A stretch of DNA of 64,000 bases from contig NZ_CP141048.1 of NCBI RefSeq assembly GCF_034627025.1, forward strand, positions 3,670,001-3,734,000, in the 5' to 3' direction. The notes under the pieces were generated by a model. The model worked only from the letters and a program-made list of their open reading frames with translations, had not been told where the DNA came from and did not search any database. Source of the DNA: Microvirga lotononidis (GTDB taxonomy: Bacteria; Pseudomonadota; Alphaproteobacteria; Rhizobiales; Beijerinckiaceae). Below are positions 30,592-38,490 of the stretch, piece by piece; position 1 is the first letter of the stretch, and every line of letters begins with the position of its first letter. Both the position numbers and the translations under genes were made by a program.

Positions 30592-32148
30592 GTGGCGGAG
30601 TTCGACATCGCGCGGACGCGCAAGAGCCTGTTCGGCGCCCTTCTCGATGCGAGGGACCGTTTCGGACGGAACAAGGTCGCCCTCGAGGACCTGGAGCGCC
30701 AGCCGATCACATTCGGACGCCTCGTTCTGGGCTCGCTCGTCCTCGGGCGCAAGCTGGCGGGCCTGACGGGTGAGCGCGAGACGATCGGCGTGCTGCTCCC
30801 GAACGTCCAGGCGATCGCCGTCACCCTGTTCGGATTCAACGCCTTCGGACGCGTCCCCGCCTTCCTGAACTTCACGGCCGGGCCCAAGAACCTGAAGGCC
30901 GCATGCGAGCTCGCCGGGATCCAGACCATCGTGACCTCCCGCCGCTTCGTCGAGCAGGGCAAGCTCGACGACCTCGTGGCGACCCTAGGGGAGGGGCGGC
31001 GGATCCTGTGGCTCGAGGACGTCCGGGCACAGCTGACGAGCTTCGACAAGCTGCGCGGTCTCGTCGATTCCTGGATGGCGCGTCGCGTCCATGCGGGCGC
31101 CAAGGTCGCGCCCGACGATCCGGCCGTCGTGCTGTTCACGTCCGGCTCCGAAGGGGCTCCGAAAGGCGTGGTGCTGTCGAACGCCAATCTGGTCGCCAAT
31201 GCCTACCAGGTCAAAGCGCTGGCGGGCGACGTGCTGCGGCCTGACGACGTGTTCTTCAACCCCCTGCCGATCTTCCATTCCTTCGGCCTGACCGCCGGGC
31301 TGCTGACGGCGGTTCTCAACGGCATGAAGTCCGTGCTCTATCCGAGCCCGCTTCACTACCGCCAGATCCCGAAGCTCGTGGCCGGCACCCGCGCCACGAT
31401 CATGCTCGCGACGGATACCTTCCTGCAGGGCTATGCCCGCGCGGCGGGGGAGAACGATCTCGCCAGCGTCCGCTACGTCATCGCCGGGGCCGAACGGGTG
31501 AAGGACGAGACGCGCAAGCTCTGGGCCAAGCATGGCACGGTGATCCTCGAGGGGTACGGGGCGACCGAGTGCTCGCCGGTCATCTCCGTGAGCCTGCCCG
31601 ACCGCAACAGGCCCGGATCGGTCGGCCCGATCCTGCCGGGCATCGAATGGCGCCTCGATCCGGTCGAGGGGATCCACGAGGGCGGGCGCTTCAACGTGCG
31701 CGGCCCCAACGTCATGAAGGGCTATCTCGATCCCGCAGCGCCCGGCGGCCTGCGTCCTCCCGTCGACGGCTGGCACGATACCGGGGACATCGTGACCGTC
31801 GAAGACCGGATCGTGACGATCAGGGGCCGGGCGAAGCGGTTCGCCAAGATCGGCGGCGAAATGATCTCGCTGGCCGCCATCGAGGCGACCGTCCAGAGCC
31901 TCTGGCCGGACAACAGCCATGTGGTCGTGGCCTTGCCGGATCCGCGCAAGGGCGAGCAGATCATCCTCATTACCGACAAGGCCGATGCGGACCGGGATGT
32001 GCTGCTGGCTCACGCCAGGGCGCAGGGCTTCCCGGAACTCTGGATGCCCCGCTCCATCCTGGTCTCCGGCATTCCGGTCCTGGGATCCGGCAAGACCGAC
32101 TATGCCGCGGCCGTCGAGCTGGCGCGGCGCCTGCAGCCGATGCTTTAG
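30592..32148 (+). CDS. Aas-like acyl-AMP ligase (AMP-binding enzyme)
   Basis: 518-residue adenylate-forming enzyme. The P-loop is LFTSGSEGAPKGVVLSN, with YGATECSPVIS, WHDTGDIV and IRGRAKRFAKIGGEMIS following. These resemble the acyl-ACP synthetase half of Aas, which activates free fatty acids; the PlsC-like acyltransferase half is absent and no such gene adjoins it. The start is a GTG. The likely substrate is a long-chain fatty acid. Confidence 0.85.
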   Translation: MAEFDIARTRKSLFGALLDARDRFGRNKVALEDLERQPITFGRLVLGSLVLGRKLAGLTGERETIGVLLPNVQAIAVTLFGFNAFGRVPAFLNFTAGPKNLKAACELAGIQTIVTSRRFVEQGKLDDLVATLGEGRRILWLEDVRAQLTSFDKLRGLVDSWMARRVHAGAKVAPDDPAVVLFTSGSEGAPKGVVLSNANLVANAYQVKALAGDVLRPDDVFFNPLPIFHSFGLTAGLLTAVLNGMKSVLYPSPLHYRQIPKLVAGTRATIMLATDTFLQGYARAAGENDLASVRYVIAGAERVKDETRKLWAKHGTVILEGYGATECSPVISVSLPDRNRPGSVGPILPGIEWRLDPVEGIHEGGRFNVRGPNVMKGYLDPAAPGGLRPPVDGWHDTGDIVTVEDRIVTIRGRAKRFAKIGGEMISLAAIEATVQSLWPDNSHVVVALPDPRKGEQIILITDKADADRDVLLAHARAQGFPELWMPRSILVSGIPVLGSGKTDYAAAVELARRLQPML

Positions 32149-32268
32149 GTCGATACTCTCCTCATCCTGGAAAAAAGCGCGCGTCTTGCGCGTAACTGGG
32201 CTCGCCCTTCGACGTTGTCATGCGGGAATCGCGGTCCCGCCAGGTGCGTCCGTATGAAGGATTCGAGT

Positions 32269-32559
32269 ATGAGACGAGTTGCTCTTGTTCTGGTTGCGTT
32301 GTCCTTCGCGTCGGGCGCATTGGCTCAAAACCGGCCTTTCACACCCAGCATGACCTGCAATCAGGCTCGTGGTCTCGTGTCCGCTCGCGGGGCCGTCGTC
32401 CTCGGCACCGGCACCTATACCTACGACCGTTACGTCCGGGACAGCAGCTTCTGCCAAGCCAACGAGACGATCGAGCCGCGCTATGTGTCGACCCGAGATG
32501 CGCCGCAATGCTTCGCCGGATATGTCTGCCGGGACTCGGATTATTTCTTCAACGACTGA
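32269..32559 (+). CDS. Small secreted Cys-containing protein, function unknown
   Basis: 96 residues: signal peptide MRRVALVLVALSFASGALAQ, then a mature part with four cysteines (MTCNQ, SFCQA, QCFAG, YVCRD) that probably form two disulfides, and repeated aromatic residues (TYTYDRYV). AAGGA seven bases upstream supports the ATG at 32269. No function is recognised; an exported periplasmic or surface protein is inferred. Confidence 0.75.
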   Translation: MRRVALVLVALSFASGALAQNRPFTPSMTCNQARGLVSARGAVVLGTGTYTYDRYVRDSSFCQANETIEPRYVSTRDAPQCFAGYVCRDSDYFFND

Positions 32560-32568
32560 GGCTTGACC

Positions 32569-32598
32569 GGGAAGGAAAACGCGCGTCGTTTCCTTCCC
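32569..32598 (+). terminator. Hairpin after the small secreted protein gene
   Basis: GGGAAGGAAAAC / GTTTCCTTCCC with a 7-nt loop, 10 bp after the stop. One base is bulged. No long T tract, so possibly a weak terminator. Confidence 0.55.
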
Positions 32599-32855
32599 TT
32601 CCGGCCACCCGATGAAGGCCTCGGCGCGCACGATGACCCTTCGTAAACCGGTCTGTGGATAGGGTGCTCTCCGCTGTTGAAATAATGACACACCGGCGGA
32701 GATAATTTCGGGGGCTATCCAAATTTGCTTATCTTTTCAGCAGATTGCGTCATGTATGGGCGAACTGCGCGGCTGCCCATGTTGCGCCAGACCGACGCTT
32801 GATTATGGTCACGGTTGTATATGAGTCCTGGACTCAGGAATTTTTGGAGAGAACC

Positions 32856-34112
32856 ATGAAGCTCGCTAAGAGCCTCTTCCTCGGATCGGTCGCGGGTCTC
32901 GCGGCTGTCGCCGGGGCTCAAGCTGCCGATCTTCCCGTCGCGAAGGCTGCTCCCGTCGAATACGTGCGTGTCTGCTCCACCTACGGCGCAGGCTTCTTCT
33001 ACATCCCCGGCACCGAAACCTGCCTCCGCGTCGGCGGCCGTGTTCGCGGCGAGTTCCTGTACGTGGAACCGAACGACCGCGCCAATGACGCCATCGGCTT
33101 CCGCGCTCGTGGCCGTATCCAGCTCGACGCCCGCACCGCCACCGCCTACGGTCTGCTCCGCACCTTCGTGCGCTTCGAGATGACTCGCGACACCGGCTCG
33201 TATGGCTTCAGCTCCACATCGCCGAACGTCGACCAGGCCTTCGTGCAGTTCGGCGGCCTCACCGCCGGTCGCACGATCTCGTTCTTCATGAACAGCGACC
33301 TGCCGAACGAGAACTGGGGCACGCTCCGCTTCTACGACGCTCCGACGGTCAACGTGTTCGCCTACACCTTCTCCTTCGGCAACGGCTTCTCGGCCACGAT
33401 CGCCGCCGAAGAAGGCAGCTTCACCGGCAACACCTTCGCTGGCACCTCGGTGTTCACCGACGCTGGCCAGACGATGCCCGACCTCGTCGGTAACCTGAAG
33501 TACGCCGGCACCTGGGGTTCGGCTCAGCTCGGCGCTGCCCTGCACCAGCTGCGCAGCGACAACCTGATCACCTTCCCCGGTGGCGCCGATTACCCGGACA
33601 CCAAGCTCGGTTGGGCTGTGACGGCTCAGGGCTACGTCAACCTGCCGGCGCTTGCCGAGGGTGATGCCCTTTGGCTCGCCGCCACCTATGCCGACGGTGC
33701 TCTCGGCTATCTCGGCTTCGATCCGAACGTGACCTCCGGAGCGACGACCCGCGATGTGGTCGACGCCTATATCGGCACCAACGGCGACATCAATACCGGC
33801 CGTGGCTGGTCCATCGCCGGTGGCATCAACCACTATTGGACCCCGACCATCCGCCAGAGCGTGTTCGGTTCCTACGCTCGCGTCGACTACAGCAACGGCG
33901 GCGTTGCGGGCTTCGGTCCTGGCTCGCTCGTCAGCGCATCGGTGTTCGACTTCACCGAATGGCGCGCCGGTACGAACCTGATCTGGTCCCCGGTTTCGGG
34001 TCTCGATCTCGGTGTCGAGGTTCTCTACTCGAACATCGACCCGCGCGGTCCGAACTTCGGCGTGGACAGCGACAACTGGGAAGGCCGTCTGCGCGTTCAG
34101 CGCGACTTCTGA
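32856..34112 (+). CDS. Major outer-membrane porin (Porin_2 family)
   Basis: 418 residues with a signal peptide ending AGAQA, then the family opening RVCSTYGAGFFYIPGTETCL and the GGRVRGEFLY beta-strand. The protein ends VQRDF with a terminal Phe, as outer-membrane barrels do. The codon choice is strongly biased, suggesting very high expression. It has TTTGGAGAG upstream and a strong terminator downstream. It forms trimeric general diffusion channels in related bacteria. Confidence 0.95.
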   Translation: MKLAKSLFLGSVAGLAAVAGAQAADLPVAKAAPVEYVRVCSTYGAGFFYIPGTETCLRVGGRVRGEFLYVEPNDRANDAIGFRARGRIQLDARTATAYGLLRTFVRFEMTRDTGSYGFSSTSPNVDQAFVQFGGLTAGRTISFFMNSDLPNENWGTLRFYDAPTVNVFAYTFSFGNGFSATIAAEEGSFTGNTFAGTSVFTDAGQTMPDLVGNLKYAGTWGSAQLGAALHQLRSDNLITFPGGADYPDTKLGWAVTAQGYVNLPALAEGDALWLAATYADGALGYLGFDPNVTSGATTRDVVDAYIGTNGDINTGRGWSIAGGINHYWTPTIRQSVFGSYARVDYSNGGVAGFGPGSLVSASVFDFTEWRAGTNLIWSPVSGLDLGVEVLYSNIDPRGPNFGVDSDNWEGRLRVQRDF

Positions 34113-34137
34113 TCGGCTTATCCTGATTGGATAGGAG

Positions 34138-34167
34138 AACCCCGGTGGCGACACCGGGGTTTTCTTT
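34138..34167 (+). terminator. Rho-independent terminator of porin gene
   Basis: Perfect 10-bp stem AACCCCGGTG / CACCGGGGTT with a GCGA tetraloop, followed by TTCTTTTT. Confidence 0.95.
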
Positions 34168-34297
34168 TTGATCGGGCGTGCATCGGACGCGAGGGGGGCT
34201 GCATGCCGCTTCGACATTCCGAGCCGTGCGTTGCCGTATCGGGGACGCTGCCTATAAGGTCCCATGAAACAGGCGAAAGCAAAGGATCGGGACTACG

Positions 34298-34558
34298 ATG
34301 TCGAAAGCCTTCAGAACCCTGGCTTCTGTTACGTTTCTTGCAATCGGCCTGTCCGGATGCGTGGGCAGCGCGGGCGTGTCCACCTGGCAATATCAATCGG
34401 GGCCGGGCTACGAAACGCAGCGCGTCTATGACGGCAGCGTCCAGGCTGACACGACCCGCGGGCTCACGCGCGAGGCGTGCACGACCGTTTCACGGCGACA
34501 AATCGGTCCCGCCGGAAACGTGGCCGGCCGGGATGTGACCGACTGCACTTCCGATTAG
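34298..34558 (+). CDS. Small lipoprotein, function unknown
   Basis: 86 residues. The N-terminus MSKAFRTLASVTFLAIGLSGC has a lipobox (LSGC, Cys21). The mature part is polar with a Tyr/Gln-rich start and two further cysteines (EACTT, TDCTS). No family is recognised. It stands alone between the porin gene and a 24-codon microprotein. Confidence 0.7.
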   Translation: MSKAFRTLASVTFLAIGLSGCVGSAGVSTWQYQSGPGYETQRVYDGSVQADTTRGLTREACTTVSRRQIGPAGNVAGRDVTDCTSD

Positions 34559-34639
34559 CCGGAGCCGCCTCGATCGACGGAACGAAGGCTCACCTTGACC
34601 GTTGGCATGGAGTCAAGCCAACGTCAGGAGAGCAACATC

Positions 34640-34714
34640 ATGAACAATATCATCTGGCTCATCGGAGCGATCGTGGTCGTCCTCGCGATCTTGTCGTTCC
34701 TTGGATTGCGATAA
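34640..34714 (+). CDS. 24-residue single-span membrane microprotein
   Basis: Encodes MNNIIWLIGAIVVVLAILSF followed by LGLR: almost one membrane helix with a single C-terminal Arg. AGGAG eight bases upstream is a good Shine-Dalgarno. I recall near-identical tiny proteins in other alphaproteobacteria, usually unannotated. Function unknown. Confidence 0.7.
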   Translation: MNNIIWLIGAIVVVLAILSFLGLR

Positions 34715-34814
34715 GGCGTCTTCGCTTTTCGGCAATTCCGATGGTGGTTCACGGCCGGCGCGCCATCTGACGCGGACCCTCGGTTCCGCATTCTGCGTCG
34801 ACCTGTTTTCGAGA

Positions 34815-34853
34815 AACTGCAAGGCTGCGTTCCCTGGAATGCGCCTTGCAGTT
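34815..34853. terminator. Long hairpin between convergent microprotein genes
   Basis: Arms AACTGCAAGGC and GCCTTGCAGTT (11 bp), with an inner near-complementary GCGTTCC / GGAATGC. Lies between the 24-codon plus-strand gene and the 49-codon minus-strand gene, so probably a shared terminator. The plus side is followed by pyrimidine-rich CTTCCTGCTGCTTCC. Confidence 0.65.
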
Positions 34854-34904
34854 CTTCCTGCTGCTTCCGCTCGGCACGCCCTGCAAGACGACCGGTGAAG
34901 CAAG

Positions 34905-35054
34905 CTATTCCATGAGCACCAGAACGACCGACGCGACGTTCATGATCGCTAGTGCCCCGAGCAATGTCGGAACCAAGGGAAGACCAAAACGCCGAGGCGC
35001 CCGGTCGTGGGAAATTCTAGATATCGATGTGCGATGAGAGCCGTCGAAGGTCAT
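34905..35054 (-). CDS. 49-residue membrane microprotein
   Basis: Start ATG at 35054 with GAGGGTGAGG upstream. The protein has a polar, basic N-terminal half (RISHDRAPRRFG) and one membrane segment (LPLVPTLLGALAIMNVASVV). Its C-terminal half resembles the 42-residue protein at 41322-41450 (PxVxxLL...IMNVA / GINVA...VLxL). Function unknown. Convergent with the 24-codon gene. Confidence 0.6.
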   Translation of the reverse strand: MTFDGSHRTSISRISHDRAPRRFGLPLVPTLLGALAIMNVASVVLVLME

Positions 35055-35240
35055 GCCTCACCCTCTTCGTGACTTGACCTAACCTAACGTTAATCGAGTG
35101 CCACCTTGGACTTTCGCCGCGCGGTGCGAAGTGTTCTGCCGCACATGAGATTCCAGTCCGTCCGGCCGTAGAAGCCCGGTCCGCACTCATGCCGGCCGCC
35201 TCGAGCGGTCCCGAAGCTTCGAGGTTTCGCGTTCGACGGC

Positions 35241-35480
35241 CTAATGCCGGGTTGCGGTCTTCTGAATCTGTAGAAGCTGACCTTCGACGGCGCGCATCCT
35301 GGTCATCAGGCGATCAAGTTCCGAGAGAAGGAATTTCTCGTCCGCCTTCGCCTTCTCCACGAGATCGGGCGAGGAGCCGTGGCGGATGCGCTGAATGGCG
35401 TCCGCAAGCTGCCGATCCAGAAGCCGCATGTGGTGCTCCAGATCCAAGAACTCTTGATGAAGCTTGGTCTCCTTGAGCAC
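35241..35480 (-). CDS. Small helical protein, function unknown
   Basis: 79 residues, almost wholly charged and helical with heptad-like leucines (HQEFLDLEHHMRLLDRQLAD; ELDRLMTRMRAVEGQLLQIQ). A coiled-coil dimer is likely. The only in-frame start upstream is the GTG at 35480, with a weak Shine-Dalgarno, so the start is unsure. No family recognised. Confidence 0.5.
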   Translation of the reverse strand: MLKETKLHQEFLDLEHHMRLLDRQLADAIQRIRHGSSPDLVEKAKADEKFLLSELDRLMTRMRAVEGQLLQIQKTATRH

Positions 35481-35859
35481 AGCAGAAATCTCACATGCGG
35501 CCGGTCGTTCCTGAGCTTAAGCTACAGCCTGGAGGCGGGTTCTTCCAAGGCAAAAACGAACCCCGGACACATTTCTCAACGGCCAAGCTGAAACGGAGCG
35601 CGGAGTTCACCGTTCTGTGATGAGGGCCTCACCCGATGGCGCACCATCGGGAACCTAAGGTTTTGTATCTGGCCCTGAGAACGCAGCACTCGCAGGCGGG
35701 ACCGGCAGGACAGCCGATTGCGTCGCATTCTGCGTCATCTTCGCGACCACCCGCTTTGCGTTTCCGGGACGGTCTTTCCAAGGATCACCGAGCCTTGCGC
35801 GTCCGTGCAGACGCCGAGAGCTCCGAGAACAGCCGCCGGGCAATAGAGGAGATGGCCGT
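35481..35859. other. Gene-free stretch upstream of orphan response regulator
   Basis: About 380 bp. No convincing ORF, repeat or promoter box was found. Short frames here lack Shine-Dalgarno sites and normal codon use. Confidence 0.5.
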
Positions 35860-36255
35860 ATGGGACAGAAGATTGAGCCTTATCGTGTCGCCTTGATCGT
35901 CGAGGATGACTTCGAAGTCCGAGGCTTGGCGGCGGCACTCCTTGAGGAAACGGACCTGAAAGTCGTCGAGGCATCCAGCGCCGAAGAGGCCCTGGATTAT
36001 CTGCGGCAGCATTCGGACGAGGTGGCTTTCCTGTTCGCCGATGTCCGTCTTCCATGCCTGATGGACGGCCTGGACCTGGTCCGTACCGTGCGCCTGAAAT
36101 GGCCATGGGTGCGCACGCTCCTGACCTCCGGGCGGCCTCTCGATCAGCGTGAAGGCGAGGTTCCGAGGGATGTTCGGTTCATGCAGAAGCCGTGGAAAGC
36201 GCTGGACGTGTTGATGGAAGCCGAAAAGGCCGCCGACGCCTCGCGACGGCACTGA
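35860..36255 (+). CDS. Single-domain response regulator
   Basis: 131 residues forming one receiver domain with no output domain. The phosphorylation apparatus is complete: acidic pair Asp16-Asp17 (IVEDD), phospho-acceptor Asp61 (LFADVRLP), Thr89 and Lys110 (MQKPW). Such CheY-like proteins act as shuttles or phosphate sinks. No histidine kinase is nearby, so the partner is unknown. Confidence 0.9.
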   Translation: MGQKIEPYRVALIVEDDFEVRGLAAALLEETDLKVVEASSAEEALDYLRQHSDEVAFLFADVRLPCLMDGLDLVRTVRLKWPWVRTLLTSGRPLDQREGEVPRDVRFMQKPWKALDVLMEAEKAADASRRH

Positions 36256-36346
36256 CCCGAAGGCGATCGGACCGCCCAACCTCGTGCGGCTTGGAACCTT
36301 GGCGCTTGCCAGGAATTTGCGTCAGCAGTTTGAAAGGAATTGACTG

Positions 36347-36706
36347 ATGCCGCATACCTCCATCGCCACAGGCAGCTTCTCGTCCCGCAAGGAGGCCAAC
36401 CGGGCCGTTCAGCGTCTTGTCTCGGGTGGATTCGCCCGCAACAGCATCGCCGTTCACGAGCGTGACGACGATGACGGGTACGACCTTGAAATTCATACCC
36501 GGCGCGAGAATCTCCGGCGCGCCGAACGCCTGATCCACGATTCCGCGCCCTTGTATGTGGTGCGGGAGAAGGCATCCGACGTGGTTCATACCGCCAGATC
36601 CTATCCGCTGGTTCTGCTCGGAGCCGGAATCCTGACGGGGTTCCTGATCTACAATCTCATCCCGCGCGCAAGTTCGTCTGACCACCGGGATCGCCGCAGG
36701 GGCTGA
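36347..36706 (+). CDS. Membrane-anchored protein with a YflT/general-stress-like domain
   Basis: 119 residues. The first 70 or so resemble small general-stress domains: ATGSFSSRKEANRAVQRLVS, GGFARNSIAVHE and then a charged segment. A C-terminal membrane helix (SYPLVLLGAGILTGFLIYNL) and a basic tail follow. A tail-anchored membrane protein involved in stress is a guess from the domain pattern only. Confidence 0.6.
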   Translation: MPHTSIATGSFSSRKEANRAVQRLVSGGFARNSIAVHERDDDDGYDLEIHTRRENLRRAERLIHDSAPLYVVREKASDVVHTARSYPLVLLGAGILTGFLIYNLIPRASSSDHRDRRRG

Positions 36707-36727
36707 GGCAGAGACGGCTGGATTGCC

Positions 36728-36756
36728 CAGGCCGCGAGCGGCAGGTTCGCGGCCTG
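36728..36756. terminator. Hairpin downstream of the stress-like gene
   Basis: Perfect 10-bp arms CAGGCCGCGA / TCGCGGCCTG with a 9-nt loop, 22 bp after the stop. No T tract. Confidence 0.55.
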
Positions 36757-36913
36757 AAGCCTCGAACGCAGAAGCGTGAATGGATTCGGCAGTAGGTAGC
36801 AAAGTCCATCAGTAAACACCTAAGTTGTTGTTTAACAGACGCTTTCCACCATTCTGCGTCTGGCGAAGGCGGGAGGCCGCGTCCCAAGCTCCTGATCCCT
36901 GTGGAGGCGGTGT

Positions 36914-36934
36914 AGTCGGGCATCATGCCCGACT
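36914..36934. terminator. Palindrome after the CmlA-like gene
   Basis: AGTCGGGCAT C ATGCCCGACT, a perfect 10-bp inverted repeat 11 bp beyond the stop of the minus-strand exporter gene. No T tract on either side. Confidence 0.5.
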
Positions 36935-36944
36935 GCACGTTGGA

Positions 36945-38144
36945 TCACGTCCGCAGACGGTTTCGGTAATGCAGCCATCCCTGGGCGATCAGGACGACGA
37001 CGGCCATGGTCGCGGAGAAGGTTGCAAGCGGCCACGCGGTGTCGCCGTGCAGCCAAATGACAGCCAGGGTTCCCCCGATGCTGACGATGAGGCTCTGCAC
37101 GCAGAAATGCAGCGCCACTGCCGACCCGGCGATGTCCCCGAACTTCTCCAGAGCGCCGTTCGCCGTCACCGACACGGCGAAGACGATGCCGACTGCCATG
37201 ACCCACATGGGGACAACGAACGTCCAAAGGGAGGGTGTCCCGAACACCTGCCCGATGCTCAGGAACCCGGCGCCCAGAAGCAGCATCGCCATGCCCCGCG
37301 TGAGACTGCCGGCGTTCCCCCACCGGGCAACGAACCGTTTGGCGAAGCGTGTCGTGATGATCAGCACGACTGCTGCTGTTGCGAAGGCGAAGCTGAATTC
37401 CAGCTCGGAGTAGCCAGCTCCGTCGATCAGGACGCGGGGGGCGGTCGAGAAGAACACGAAGAACGTCCCCATGGCGGCACTGAACCCGAGCGTATAGGTC
37501 CAGAACGCGAGGCTGCGCAGGACGGGCAGGAACGATCGTCGTGACCTGGCGGCCGTCACGGGCCGGGTTTCATGCCATCGCAGCAGAGCATGCAGGGCCG
37601 CGAGAACGGCAAGAACACCCAGTGCCACGAAGATCGAGCGCCATCCAAACCTGTCGGCGAGCATCGCGCCGGCGATCGGTCCCAAGGCAGGCACGAAGGC
37701 CAGCATGGAACTGAACAGGCTGTAGATGACCACGCTTTCCGGTCGGTCGGCATACACGTCCCGGACGGTCGCGAAGGTGGCCACCATCGCTGCCGAGGCT
37801 CCCACCGCTTGCAGGAAGCGGAGGACAACAAAGGGAACGGCAGACGGGGATGCAGCCAGGAAGAATGATGCCGCCGCAAACAGGATCGCGCCGCCGATCA
37901 GAACGGGCCGCCGTCCGATGCCGTCCGAGATCGGCCCGAAGATGATCTGGCCGAGCCCGAGCATCACCATGTACAGGCTCAACGTGAGCTGGACGATGGC
38001 CGGGCTGGTGCCGAGAATGCCCGGCATAGCCGGAACGATGGGGAGATAGATATCCATCGCGAGGGAGGCGAGAATATCGAAGGGTGCCATCAGCAGGAGC
38101 GCTGTCGGCAGGGAATAGGCCCAAACGGGGGGCTTTGGAGACAT
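36945..38144 (-). CDS. CmlA/FloR-type MFS drug exporter
   Basis: 399-residue, 12-helix MFS antiporter. From memory it aligns over its whole length with CmlA/FloR phenicol exporters: WAYSLPTALLLMAPFDILAS, LAMDIYLPIVPAMPGILGTS, FGPISDGIGRRPVLIGG, VGASAAMVATFATVRDVYAD, MGTFFVFFSTAPRVL and NGALEKFGDIAGSAVALHFC. Bcr/CflA proteins are the alternative but match less well. The start at 38144 (MSPKPPVWAYSL) fits the CmlA N-terminus; GAGCGGATG lies just upstream. A nine-codon ORF and a stem-loop lie in its leader. Actual phenicol export is not proven. Confidence 0.85.
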   Translation of the reverse strand: MSPKPPVWAYSLPTALLLMAPFDILASLAMDIYLPIVPAMPGILGTSPAIVQLTLSLYMVMLGLGQIIFGPISDGIGRRPVLIGGAILFAAASFFLAASPSAVPFVVLRFLQAVGASAAMVATFATVRDVYADRPESVVIYSLFSSMLAFVPALGPIAGAMLADRFGWRSIFVALGVLAVLAALHALLRWHETRPVTAARSRRSFLPVLRSLAFWTYTLGFSAAMGTFFVFFSTAPRVLIDGAGYSELEFSFAFATAAVVLIITTRFAKRFVARWGNAGSLTRGMAMLLLGAGFLSIGQVFGTPSLWTFVVPMWVMAVGIVFAVSVTANGALEKFGDIAGSAVALHFCVQSLIVSIGGTLAVIWLHGDTAWPLATFSATMAVVVLIAQGWLHYRNRLRT

Positions 38145-38159
38145 GATGATGCATCCGCT

Positions 38160-38176
38160 CAAATGAGGAACATTTG
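38160..38176 (-). promoter_or_regulatory. Second small stem in the leader of the CmlA-like gene
   Basis: CAAATG TTCCT CATTTG on the minus strand, a 6-bp perfect stem ending immediately before the GAGCGGATG that precedes the exporter start codon. Confidence 0.4.
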
Positions 38177-38221
38177 GCGGCGACCTGCCTGTCAGCATGG
38201 GCTGGAATCGGTTCGACAGAC

Positions 38222-38252
38222 GCCGCAACAACAAGGAAAGCGTTGTTGCGGC
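38222..38252 (-). promoter_or_regulatory. Attenuator-like stem-loop upstream of the CmlA-like gene
   Basis: Perfect 11-bp stem GCCGCAACAAC / GTTGTTGCGGC with a 9-nt loop. It begins on the base right after the stop codon of a nine-codon ORF on the same strand and lies 77 bp before the exporter start. No T tract follows, which argues against a plain terminator. Confidence 0.55.
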
Positions 38253-38282
38253 CTACTTGTCCGACGAGGGCTCGGCTCCCAT
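38253..38282 (-). CDS. Putative nine-residue leader peptide of the CmlA-like gene
   Basis: ATG GGA GCC GAG CCC TCG TCG GAC AAG TAG encodes MGAEPSSDK. GGAG lies seven bases upstream of the ATG. The stop abuts the stem-loop. Known cmlA and cat genes are controlled by drug-stalled ribosomes on nine-codon leaders next to a stem, so the arrangement is suggestive. The SD of the exporter is not inside this stem, so the mechanism would need extra pairing. Confidence 0.45.
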   Translation of the reverse strand: MGAEPSSDK

Positions 38283-38490
38283 GCCACGGCTCCAGGGTCA
38301 TACGAGGTTAGAAGAGGGCTCTTGGATTACCATGTCGGTCCGGAACCGACAAATCCCGCAGGATACCTGAGACGAGGTCACGGAGACCTGGTGGCGTTTG
38401 CTACCGAATGCCGAATGGGTTTGCGGAAAGCGACGCGTCGAGCCGCAGCCCTGAAGTCTTGGACGTGGGCGCAGGCGCCCGTCCGAGGCT
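38283..38490. other. Gap between leader and NepR-like gene
   Basis: The remainder of the gene-free stretch from 38145 to 38490. The exporter promoter should lie here, but no clear boxes were recognised. Confidence 0.4.

Noticed and set aside
29889..31199. 436-codon minus-strand frame over gpt and the AMP ligase
   Set aside because: Covers two well-supported plus-strand genes and has no coherent domain.
30066..32148. gpt and AMP-ligase genes as a specialised metabolite cluster
   Set aside because: Both are common housekeeping-type genes, and no further pathway genes adjoin.
32715..34265. 516-codon minus-strand frame opposite the porin gene
   Set aside because: Val/Glu/Ala-rich antisense frame; the porin has a signal peptide, terminator and strong codon bias.
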